From Formicarius rufipectus (lineage: Eukaryota > Chordata > Aves > Passeriformes > Formicariidae), in the NCBI GenBank assembly GCA_013399695.1, contig VXAU01001352.1, positions 1 through 64,000 on the forward strand: 64,000 nt of DNA, in the 5' to 3' direction. Positions 1 to 10,500 of the stretch are shown here, one piece after another. Made by a program: the position numbers and the translations under genes. The notes under the pieces were generated by a model, which worked only from the letters and a program-made list of their open reading frames with translations, was not told the origin of the DNA and did no database searches. Positions within the stretch are counted from its first letter, which is position 1. Each line of letters opens with the position of its first letter.

Positions 1-3000
1 AGAACCATCCAAGAACAGAATGATTTAATGATTCCTTCCCTTCCCTTCTGAGCATTTCTCAGCTGTGTGGCTTACCTCACCTTGCTCAACAGCTCAGGAG
101 GGATGAGTCAACAAGCTAGGAAGGAGGCTGCAGCAGGCAGTGCTACGTGGCTCCCAGAATAGCTGCTTGAAAAGCACTGGTTCTGCGTAGTCCCTTCAGT
201 CTTCTGCTCAGGTCTTCAGCTGAAGATAGTTTCTGGAAGACCCTCAGAGAGAACTGTTTCTTTCACAAGGATTCCCCAGAATTTACTTTTCCCTTCTGAA
301 TTCATGTCTGGACATTAATTTTTTTCATGTCTCTTGATTTTGCATCTGTAAATTTCCTTATCCTGGGGTCAAACTTGAAAACTGCCACAGGACATGTAAA
401 CCCAGCAATTTCATCCAAAATTCTTTCCTTCCCCTTAGTCACTGAGCTCATCCTTCTTCCCTGCATCCTGGATGTCCCCATTTCCCTATTAAGCGTTCCC
501 CAACCTTTTTGCCTTCCTTGTCTGGACAAAGAAGCTGGCACTTCTCCACAGAAAAAGTTCATGGTGTTGTGAGACATTTCCTCTGCAAACACATTCCAGT
601 TGCAATAAGTGGCAGAAGTTAAGGGGATGGTTGTGGGTTCAGTCCCACAGCATGCAGTGATGATCTGCAACAGCATCATGCAGATTTCTTTGTTTGGGTA
701 GACAAGATATTTATTCTGGAGGAAAATTATGATTTCAGTTAATATCAGACCCAGAAAGGGTGCTACAGACCCTGGGAGGGGGTTCCAGTTGACATTTAGT
801 AGCAGTGCATGTAGGTGAACTGTGACCTTCAGTTACTCTGCAGATAAATTTGACAATGTCTTGTGGGAGAGACTTGGCAGCGTGATGGAGGTTACTCCTG
901 GAACAGGTGGAAGGCCCACAGCACACCTGGAGGGAGAATGTAGCAGGGATGAGATTGCATTAAGAAATCCTCATCCCTGTTTCACAGAGGCATTCTCAAA
1001 TCACAGGGACTCCATCTGTGAGGAGGACTGTCTGAGCTTTAATCCCTGCTTCTTCTGCTAAAGGCAGAGACTGCTGCACAATGAGAGGAGGAAGAGAAAT
1101 GTAAGGCCTTTTCTCCACTTTGTAGGTTATATTGCACACATTTCTCAACTATCACACAGGGTAATCAAGATATTTGTCCACAGGTTCTCTGCCAAGCATC
1201 ATTTGAGCTTGGGACTTGGGTAATAGGACTTTGCAGATATTAAAATGGATGAGTGGGCTGGGGGACAAATGGAAGTGGGATATAAAACCAAGAAAAAATA
1301 TATTCTGACACCTTTAAGAATAACAAATAAATACAACATGCTGCATCAGACTGTCCTTTCCTGTGCTGATAAAACTTGCTGCTCACTGACTTCCAGTGTT
1401 CTCAGGCTGATGCAGAGCACAAAGGACTGATGCCAGACCTCATCTAGGAGCCTGACACCCCTGGGGGGAGCCAGATGGAAATGCTTTTCATGTTCCATCT
1501 TCCAGTTTCTGCACCATGGCTTTTCCTGGCCTTCAGAGGCCAGGATGGCTTCAGGACAGCAGCACTGATCCCTCCCTTTGGCTCCATCACAGAGGTTGGG
1601 AGTGAGGAGGAAAGGGTGTTGTGGAGCTGCCACAATAAGGCAGGTGACAGGCTTTGCTAGCAGGAGAAGGCTCATACAGGTGGCCAGAGAGGACTCCCTT
1701 TAGGATCAGACCCCTAAGGATATGTTTGGGGACAGCCTCTGCTGGCTTGCATGTCCATGCTTGCCCTTTCTGTCCTTTCTATAAAGTGCAGAACAATGCA
1801 GGCTGCGGGTACTTTAGTATATTCAAATATTCAGAGGATTTTTTTGCCAGGCAGGGCATATTACACAATTCTGAAGGCTAATTTTTTTTTTTTGCTATTT
1901 TAAAATATTTTCCCACAGTTAATAATTTAGCTATTTACTTAACCACAGGTAGACTATACAATTATTTTAAGTAGAAGTAGCATATAAGTTTTTTTCCACA
2001 AACCAACATTGTCACTTTGAACTGAACCAGCTAAATAACTTATTCTTTTGTGGAGATTTACCATGTTTGGTATACAGCATGAGTTTTAACATGCATGAGC
2101 TGCAAGGATATGTTGCTGTAATGACTTACAGTGCAACTTGATAATGCTGTTTTCTGTCTTCATCTGAAAGTCAAAGTAGCCAGTTACAAACTGGTTCTGC
2201 TTCTGTTATTGCAGTGATTTTTCTCTGTGTGTCTGCAGGTATGAGACAACTTCAGATAATGAGAGGTAGTAGTGAAACAAACATCTGAAAATGGATCCAA
2301 ATGACAGATCATTTGGCAAATGCAAATTGTAGAATCTACCACCCTCTGCTGGGTTAAAGGAGAAAAACCCTCAGAAGCCTTTTGTGAGCAGCCATGTGAT
2401 CTGTAAGCATCCATAGGCATGGGTGGATGCTAAGAATTCCTACAGTACTCTGGAGATTTTAAGAAAAAGGGTTGAACATGGGTCATTTTAATTTTCATGA
2501 GTTCTTCTTAGGTGGAAAATAGTTGATATTCTTTCTTGAGCTGGGAGATACCCCAAGACCCTCAGCATTTACACCACCTCTCCTGTGAAATGTTTTATAG
2601 GCTTAAAATGCAGGGTTCTGAATCTCTGGCAAAGACTATGGACAATTTCCACTTTCATGTATATCTCAAAGGCACCTTAGGAGTCACAGCACCATGTTAT
2701 GGGGTCTGTCAGGTTTCATCCACTCAGAGAATTTTGCATGCCCTTATCATTTGGCAATTGCGTGTTAATCTGCACATTTTATTCTTCAACATTACATGCT
2801 TTATTTTTTTTTCATTCACTGACACACAGCTAGATTTATTCATCCATTGCAGCTCAATGTGTTTAAATCTTAAAACTTTAATATAGAGAATTTGGCTTTC
2901 CTAAGCATAAGTACCTGATTTAAACAAAGTACTGGAAATCTGGAGTACATTTACCTTCTCCATTGTAGCATGTACCTTGGAAATGTAGTAATTAGTGCTT

Positions 3001-3528
3001 ACCTTTTTGGTGCTTTGATATTCTTATTTCAATTATACCTTGTACTACAAGCAGCCTGTCTAGGAAAACACAAAGGCACTATTAGTGACCTGGGGTTAGC
3101 CTGGCTCACACCAAAGCCTGATAGCACCAAAAGAAATTCCAGCCTCTTTTCTCCTCTGAAACCAGACTGCAGACATCGAGGACTTTGCATTTGTTGACTG
3201 TCTTCAGCAGATGTGGGTCTCACTGATTCCTGAAGACTCCAGTTTTGGTGGCTACACAGTACTTTGTAATTCTCTGCATTGCATTTAGTGTCTGTGGCTG
3301 GACCAAAATCCTGCATATATACAAAGTGGTACTTTTATTACTGTCTGAGTATTTTATTTCACTGGAGTTTCCTTTAACTGCTGTTTAGCCACTGAATATG
3401 GAGCACAATTCTCTTTGGGATAATTTCAGCTTTTCCAAATTAATGCTAATTACAAGGTCTTCCTGTCAGTTAAGGGATACACTATTTTGAAAGTGCTACA
3501 GTTTCCCCAGATGATGCTCCTGTGCTGA
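1..3528. other. Intergenic DNA 3' of AMPH, no gene recognised
   Basis: I see no convincing exon or known repeat here. The longest open frame is 125 codons at 302-679 on the minus strand; it resembles no family I know and has an open frame on the opposite strand, so it is not annotated as a gene. In other vertebrates the T-cell receptor gamma locus lies beyond the 3' end of AMPH, but no V segment with recombination signals is visible in this stretch. Confidence 0.6.
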
Positions 3529-3887
3529 TGTCGTGGTTTTCACCCAGTATCCACCCAAAACCTCCAGGCTTCCCCCCCCACCCCTTCCATGAGGGAAAGG
3601 GGAAAAAGGAAAGAAAAAAAAACAGCTGAGAGATAATGGCAAAACAAACTCAGAGTAGCTAAATACTTAAATTTATTACTAACAAGATAAGAACTAAAAC
3701 TAAAAGGTAAGAAATAAATCAGTCTTAAGAACACTTCTCCCACTCCTCCCTCCCTCCAACAGTTTGAGAGAGCAGGGAATGAGAGTTTCGCAGGTGGTGG
3801 TCGTGCTGCTGGCATTGGTCTTGTCCTGTGGGTCACTCCATGGGGTTTCCGTGGGCTGCAGTTGGGACAACGTGCACCACCACGGTT

Positions 3888-4018
3888 TGCAGGGGGGCCA
3901 CGAAGCTCTTAATCTTTCCCCTGCTCCTGTGGGGTCCTTCCCATGGGAGACAGTCCTCAAACTTCTCCATCAGTTTGCAGGGGGGCCTTAATCAGCTCTT
4001 AATCTTTCCCCTGCTCCT
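3888..4018. repeat. About 90-bp imperfect duplication inside the LTR
   Basis: The pair gtttgcaggggggcc and cttaatctttcccctgctcct occurs in the same order near 3,888-3,930 and again near 3,973-4,018. This is a second, longer-period duplication just left of the 42-bp repeats. Confidence 0.65.
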
Positions 4019-4019
4019 N

Positions 4020-4139
4020 CTGCTCCTCCAGGGGTGCAAGGGGTCTGCTTCAGGCACTCACCTGCTCCTCCAGGGATGCAAGGGGTCTCCTTCAGGCATT
4101 CACCTGCTCCTCCAGGAGTGCAAGGGATCTCCTTCAGGG
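4020..4139. repeat. About three copies of a 42-bp tandem repeat inside the LTR
   Basis: The unit runs from tgctcctccag through ggtctgcttcag to cactcacc and repeats with point changes at about 4,021, 4,063 and 4,105 (the last copy partial). A single N at 4,019 directly precedes the array, consistent with an assembly ambiguity in copy number. Confidence 0.8.
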
Positions 4140-4467
4140 GGTCTCCAAAACCCAGGAGATCTCCACGGGCTTGAGGGGGTAGGGGGGGGAAATAGCTTTC
4201 AGTCCTTCCCCCCTCCACCCTGCTCCAGCATGGTTCTTCCTTCGCCTCCTCCTGCTCTTCTTCTGACCTTGGTCTCTGTCTGTCTGCGTTGTTATCTCAA
4301 AGTTGAAATTTTCAACTGCGCAAACACTCCAATTCTTGCATATATATCGCAGAGGCGTAACTATAATTTTAATTAGCTCAACAAGACAGGAGAAACTTCT
4401 AGCAGCTTCTACTAAAGTACTTCTACTTTTCTACTAAAATTCAGCTATGGAAACCCATGACAGCTGA

Positions 4468-6419
4468 TTAAACAGATCAGAGTGAAAGAGGACCACAGAT
4501 GTAATTGGAATGCTGGCAGAGACATGGTGCACAAAGACAGCATCAGAGCTGAAACCGTATGGATGAACTGCTGGGAATAAAGGGTTTAAAGTGAAAGAAT
4601 GGTGAGAAGGATGGAGGATTAACTCAAGTGACCTGCATCTGGGAATGCCAAGGCCTGTAGAGTAAGAGTATGGAAAACCCCACATACTGTGCCCACTGCT
4701 GCTTATCTTCTGTCTGCGAAGTAGAGTTTCTGTGCAGAGACAACGTAGGTGTTTTGCGAGACTTGGAGGAACTCCCATGGATATGCTTGAGCTCCCTGTT
4801 TGGGAAGAGAAGATCAAAACTCAGAGATCACAAAAAGCACGGAGGAGATCACAGTATGGTGGTCAAACACATGTGCATGGGTCCTTGATAAATTGGTGCA
4901 AAAGGCAGGCCCACCTTGCCAAGATGGACCGAGCCTGACAATGCCACGTTCCCACCTGTGTGTCTCTGCCTGGGTCCTGCTTTGGGATCCTCTGGTCAGC
5001 AGGAAAATCAAATAAATTTACTCTGCATTTCAGCCATGGTTTTGTGGTTGTTGTGGCTGCCTGCCTGTATCAACTCACACAAATAACTAAGAAAGGAATC
5101 TTTGAAAAGTGACTATCTATGATACATCTACATATTTAGTGAGATGCTGTGCCTAAAACCACAATCCCCTTCACAGTCTCTAATTCTGAACCTGGACTAG
5201 GCATGTGCCATTTTCTAAAACTCTTCTTCCCAATGAAACAGAACATTGTGCTGAACCAAGGACATTGGAAAAACTGAGGCCAAGGGTGTTCATGGATACT
5301 TCTAGAGCACAATAATGTTAACTGCACACAACCAACTCTGGTTAGAGGAATGCTTTGGGTTGATCATAGTGCCCTTAGGGTTAGGACTGCCACACATGAT
5401 GGTCTCACTTGATCGTAGGTCCCTTTCAAAGGAGTGGTGAGATAGTGTTCACAGGGAAACTACTGAGGTTCCACTGTCCAGTGTTGGCCTCTTGCAGTGA
5501 CCTGAAGAGCACCTGTGACTGAAATGCAAGTGTTGAGATGCAGCTAAGCAGGAAACTGGCCCGGAGGACAGAGTATCCCTGTAAACCAGGTGTAATAGGT
5601 TATTATAACCACCTCAAAAAGGTGCACTGGAGCCTGGAATTTATTGTAACATGATAGCCAAAAGCAAGTTGGAGAGATTCTTGGCCCTAGATCAAACCTC
5701 TTGAAGGAATGAACAGAAAATCAGAGAGCTTTCCTGTCATCTCCTTAGACTCACTGTGACATTTCAAAGCCAAAATCCCAGCTATAACAGTCGAGCCATT
5801 CAGCTTCTTTGCACAACACAGCTGTCATTAGACTAGCTTTTGAAAGCTATTGTATCCTGAAAAACAGAGAAAAATCAACTTTCCTTCTCTTCGAGAGACC
5901 TATTTCTTCAACTGAAAGCTAATAGATTAGAAATGGAGTGGAAACATATTGTTTGCATACAAAACAAGCACCCAACAAAAATACAATGAAAAATAATTAA
6001 ATTCCCAGGAAAATACAGAAGTTCCTAAATATTTGGATCTTCCATTTCTCAGTGAACACAATAGAACAGATTCCAGTTTCATGGAGAACTAACTTTCCAC
6101 ATAAAATAAGTGGACAAGTGAAAAACTACTAAGAGGAAGAGATCTTCAGTTGAGAGATGGTCAAGCACAGACAATCTCCCCAGGGGACAGATCCATTAGC
6201 CTGTGGTCAGATCTGGAACAGGAGAAGCAGCTTGTCTGGGGTCCAGACCTTTTGGAATTCTGGCCACAACTAGCATTCACAGCAGGAATTTAGATGGTGC
6301 ACCTGTTATGCTGTATTTCTTTGGAAAAAGAGTACTAAATTAAGATTAGATTATATAATACAATGTATAAGCTATATGAACTTCAGTGTTACAAAACTTC
6401 AAAAGCACCACAGATGAAA
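4468..6419. other. Intergenic DNA between solo LTR and AMPH 3' end
   Basis: This is unremarkable sequence with only short open frames and no repeat I recognise. It lies downstream of the probable AMPH polyadenylation site. Confidence 0.5.
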
Positions 6420-6439
6420 CAGCTTCTTTGGACCAAAAG

Positions 6440-6445
6440 TTTATT
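6440..6445 (-). promoter_or_regulatory. Candidate distal polyadenylation signal of AMPH
   Basis: TTTATT on the plus strand reads AATAAA in gene sense. It is about 1,030 nt past the stop and has a GT-rich element 25-40 nt further on. It is the best supported of three candidates. Confidence 0.5.
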
Positions 6446-6660
6446 TTTAATGACACAGCACTGGAAAACATAAGTTACAGATGACTTCTTGATACAGGAT
6501 ACATTATAATCTTACTTTAAAAGGTTCTGTGAAGGTAAGCTGCATAAATACACATAGTGAAAATATATTGTGTTTATTTCTTCTCAGTTATTAGTTCTGT
6601 TTCTTTTTTTAAATGTATTCAGCCAATTAAATAAAAAAGTATAGATTAGCATCATAACAG

Positions 6661-6709
6661 CTCCCCCTCCAGATTATCTCATTATGACTACTGCAGCCTG
6701 GAGGAGGAG
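6661..6709 (-). other. Inverted repeat / stem-loop in AMPH 3' UTR
   Basis: CTCCCCCTCCAG (6,661-6,672) and CTGGAGGAGGAG (6,698-6,709) pair over 12 positions with one mismatch that becomes a U:G wobble in the minus-strand RNA; the loop is 25 nt. This GC-rich stem stands out in an AT-rich UTR. Its function is unknown. Confidence 0.55.
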
Positions 6710-7257
6710 ACTGAGCCATGCCTTCTCAAAGGTTAGCAGCTTTGAACATGATGTTATTCATTATCTAAGAATGAACATTTCACATTACAAACACAGATAC
6801 TTTTGGCAATGGAGCAGCTGGAACAAAACCTTTTCCTGTAATGCCAGACAGTGAAAGAGCAATGCATGTACTGGATGATACTACACAGCCAGAGTACTAC
6901 AATGAAGTTGTGAAAATGCATATATAGCCATATGCACTTATATATACACATATAAGTTCTTGTGTATATATATTATGCACATCCAAAAATAACATTGAAA
7001 AATGTTGCAGTAGTTAATTTTTTTTTAAACACATGAAACTTATAATAGTTTGACCTCATAACTACAGGATAATTAATTAAATCTTCTGCAGTGCAACTCA
7101 ATACAATACACTTAGTGCAGAGAAGTTAAGGTTTTGGTATTGAGGAAGCTAATTTCAGATTTCATGGGAAAGGACCAAATACAGGATCACCATAGCTCTG
7201 ACAAAGCACAAACAAACCTGTCGTCACAAACTTATAAACAAATAAGGACATTTCCTT

Positions 7258-7263
7258 TTTATT
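7258..7263 (-). promoter_or_regulatory. Candidate proximal polyadenylation signal of AMPH
   Basis: AATAAA in gene sense about 210 nt after the stop, followed by a T/G-rich stretch (tttgtttataagtttgtg in gene sense). It could yield a short 3' UTR form that lacks the downstream hairpin. Confidence 0.35.
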
Positions 7264-7470
7264 TGACTTTTTCCCCCCACATACTGCTTCAGAAATTGCT
7301 AGCTTAACTGTTTGCATTCATGCTCATTTCAATGTGTTCCAACCAGCTCTGTCTGGCACCAGTCTGTAAACCATTAACAGCTCAAACTACAAAAAGATGG
7401 GCTCCTGTGTTTCAAAGAGGTTAAAAACCTACTGATTGAGCTTCACATCATGTTCATCTGCCCAGGAGAA

Positions 7471-7578
7471 CTATTCCAGATGGCGTGTGAAGTTCTCTGG
7501 GAAAAGTCCTTTATAACTATTTGCATCTCTGTACTGAAGCCACTCGGATTCCTTAATGCCAGTCAACCAGCCAGCCTC
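7471..7578 (-). CDS. AMPH: AMPH last coding exon, SH3 domain second half
   Basis: After a tttgcag acceptor the exon encodes EAGWLTGIKESEWLQYRD, then YKGLFPENFTRHLE and a TAG stop at 7,471-7,473. GW of the n-Src/distal strand, the GLFPENF strand and the 3-10 helix residues of the SH3 ligand groove are all present. The end TRHLE differs from TRRLD in the mammalian protein I remember. The 3' UTR follows without an obvious further splice. Confidence 0.97.
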   Translation of the reverse strand, partial: EAGWLTGIKESEWLQYRDANSYKGLFPENFTRHLE

Positions 7579-10500
7579 CTGCAAAGAAAAAGACAGTCTC
7601 TTAAATCTCGTGTCTCTCCCATTCCTCACTATAAGCTTCAGATCTGAAGATGCTTCAGCTAAAAGATTTGGAGTTTTGGTTAAAAAGCAGCCTCTGATTT
7701 TGCACAGATAATTTTCTCTCTTCTGCCAGATCACAGTTTTGTGAGATCAAGTACCTGTGAGCACGTGGTATGGCCTTTAGCTCATCTAACTCCTAGCTGA
7801 ACTCAGTATCATAGAGGGTGGAAATATAGTTTTGTATCTTAATTTTTCCCCAAGAGTTTGTTTTTCTCTTTCTTTCTCTCATTCATGTATTGGCAGTCTG
7901 AAGAAATGACAGCTCTTGCAATCTCTGGAGTTACCATCTCTAGAAAATATGTGATAACTTTTCCAAAAACTCCTGAAAACAAGAACTTGATAAGCAAAAT
8001 TGTCAAGAAATCACCAACAGTCCGAGCAACCAAAAGCATGATTTCTTATCAGAAAGTACTGGTTTCTCTTAAGTGTAATAAGTTCTACGTGGAATAAAAT
8101 CAATTCAGTATTTTTAAAAATGATCAACCTACTCTGATCTTACTAACTCAGTAACTCTTTACCCTTCTCCTTTTGAGAAAAGGAGAGGGCAAAGCCATGA
8201 CAAACAGAACTTTTAATCTGCCATATTATTATGGCACAAACTGTACATCTGGACACAGAGTAGCTCAAACACATCATCACATACACCATCAAGCCAGGAT
8301 TGCTCAGTGGCTGCATGTGCAAGTATACTGACTGTCTGGCCCCAAATAAACAGATAATTAAAGCAGATACAGCTAACATATGGCATTGGCTGGATACAAT
8401 TAATTGGGGATGTGTTTTTGAAGCACAGGAAATATCTGAGAGATAGAGGAACTTCAGCTTTCTAGAACAGGCAGCATACATTGTATGAAGGAATACACAG
8501 TTTTACTGGATAATATCTTCAATTATAGAATAGTGGAAAAAGCCATTGGGTGGGACTGGTTTGCTTCAAATGAAGAACACAGGCTGATGTTACCAACTGT
8601 ATTAGAATTGGCTTTAGACAGGTCAATTTTGAAGGAGAATAAAGACTAACAAACAATAACAAAGATTAAAAGCTCTATATAAATGAACAAAGTATCTGGC
8701 AAAAGACAAAAATATTAAGCTTTATGGTGATGTTAAACATGAAGGGGAAAGATGTACCTAGTAATAAAGATATGAGCTGAATGGTTTCAGAAACAAGAAT
8801 ACATACGGGCTTATTTTCTCCATTGCTGCACACAATTTACTGCAATTAATGCTAGTGGAATTCTGATGCACACCAGAAGAATATACTTCATGGACTCACC
8901 AAGTGAAGATTAAGCATATTTAACACCTCATATCCTAAGAAAAACAGTCTGAAGACAGAGACAATATTTTGCTCTTCTTAGAGCAGCATCCTATTCTGGG
9001 AACACCAATAATGAAATCAAAGCGAACTGCTGATGAGGTAAGATGTAGCATAATTTGAGTAAGGATAACAGATTTTATCCCTATAGAAAGCACTAAGTGC
9101 CTGCTGAAATAAAATTACTTTGTTCTAAAAAGAACCCAAAACACAACTCACCCACAGAAAACAATTAGTCGTCTCTTGAATTAAAAGAAAGCTCATCTGA
9201 GATGATGAACATTGATTACTGCCAATCTTTGGACAGAATCAATCAACAAAACAATTTCATTGTTCAGAGCACTCATATGTTCTTAGGGCATTAGTATTTA
9301 GGCCTGTTTTAAGAAATATTCTTCATTCAGACGAGTGCTTTTAGCTACCTGATTAGGCAGGACCCAGTCCTCCACCTCTCAAGCCCCAAACCAATGGAAG
9401 AATTTTCACCAACACTACAGCAGTAACTGATGCCCATGGGGTGGCTGGTGCTAATTGTGTGCAGTACAGTCTTCTCTTTGAAAGCAGTGGCCAAAATCAG
9501 CACATTTCACTGCAATTTGATTTCCTTATGGTATACAATTGTTTAAAAATTCATTTGAAATGCATTGTTAAAACCAAATTAGATGCCTTAAATAAAATCA
9601 AAGTGTTGTTTAACTCAGGTTCTGTCTTCCAGAGGGCAAAGTTATCTTTATCAGAGGCATGTAACACAGAGAGCAGCATCTCCATACCTTCAGGCTATAG
9701 GAGAGCACAATTTGTGTGTATTCTCAGTGCTCTCTGTGAATGGGTGAATTTGTATTATTTCTCCAAATCCACACATGAAAACTCTAAACATTCAGAGAGC
9801 AGGCAATCAATTCTATTGCAATGTTAGGATGAAATTATATAGAACAACATTACACAGAGTTTGTAGGTCATCCTCTGCATTAAGTGTTTGAGTACATGTC
9901 TGTCTGTATAAAATCCACTACATTGTGGCATAAAAAAGCCTAAGAAAATATGCTGAGATCAGATGCTGCCAATAAGCATATACCTGAGATTTCAGGTGTA
10001 GTCACCTGTGCCACTTAGTCTCAAATGAAATCAAGTACAAAACCAACATTAAAATCTTTGTGTTTTCTTACATTAATGACATTTTGAATATACAGTCCCA
10101 TGAAATATAACCTGTGAGTAAGAAACTGAGACAAAGGAAAACATCAACAAAAGCAAGAACCACATGTTTTTACCTGATCAGCTGTGGTCTCTGAAGGAAT
10201 GACTAGTACAATATCTCCTCGTTTTAAATTGAGCTCATCACTGTTAGCTGCCTCGAAATCATGTAGAACTTCAACCTGAAGAAAATAACATGAAACATAT
10301 AGATGTGATCTAAAGGAAGAGACATTTTCTCAACAAAATTACCTGTTAAATCTTGATTGAAAAGGCAAAAAAGCTGCCTTTATGCAAACATATGTCTATA
10401 GAAAGGTACATCAAATTATCATAGAATCACAGAATCTTAAGGGGTTAGAATGGACCTTAATGATCATCTAGTCTCAACCCCTCCTGCCATGGGCAGGGGC

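Larger units (their letters stand above)
3529..4462. mobile_element. Solo LTR of an endogenous retrovirus-like element
   Basis: The 934-bp element begins TGTCGTGG and ends CCATGACA, near-perfect terminal inverted repeats of the TG...CA type, and is flanked by the 5-bp direct repeat GCTGA at 3,524-3,528 and 4,463-4,467. No gag, pol or env coding sequence lies beside it, so it is a solo LTR left by recombination. A 5-bp duplication fits ERVL/class III or some class I elements. Candidate TATA (near 4,340) and AATAAA (3,671-3,676) on the minus strand suggest minus orientation, but this is not certain. Short ORFs inside it are not genes. Confidence 0.8.
6420..7470 (-). other. AMPH: AMPH 3' untranslated region (probable extent)
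   Basis: AT-rich DNA follows the TAG stop. Minus-strand AATAAA hexamers occur at 7,258-7,263, 6,574-6,579 and 6,440-6,445. The last is followed within 40 nt by a GT-rich stretch (tctgtggtgcttttg on the minus strand), the usual downstream element, and would give a UTR of about 1 kb. The true end cannot be fixed without transcript data. Confidence 0.6.

Noticed and set aside
302..679. 125-codon minus-strand frame near the left edge
   Set aside because: No recognisable domain, no flanking splice or promoter signals, and an open frame on the opposite strand.
3828..4376. 182-codon plus-strand frame
   Set aside because: It lies wholly within the solo LTR and its tandem repeats and crosses the N at 4,019, so it is not a gene.
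5752..5758. CACTGTG heptamer as a T-cell receptor V recombination signal
   Set aside because: No nonamer at 12 or 23 bp and no V-like exon with Cys/Trp pattern on the adjacent side.
9441..9827. 128-codon plus-strand frame in the last AMPH intron
   Set aside because: Intronic, antisense to AMPH, with no recognisable homology; length is compatible with chance in AT-rich DNA.
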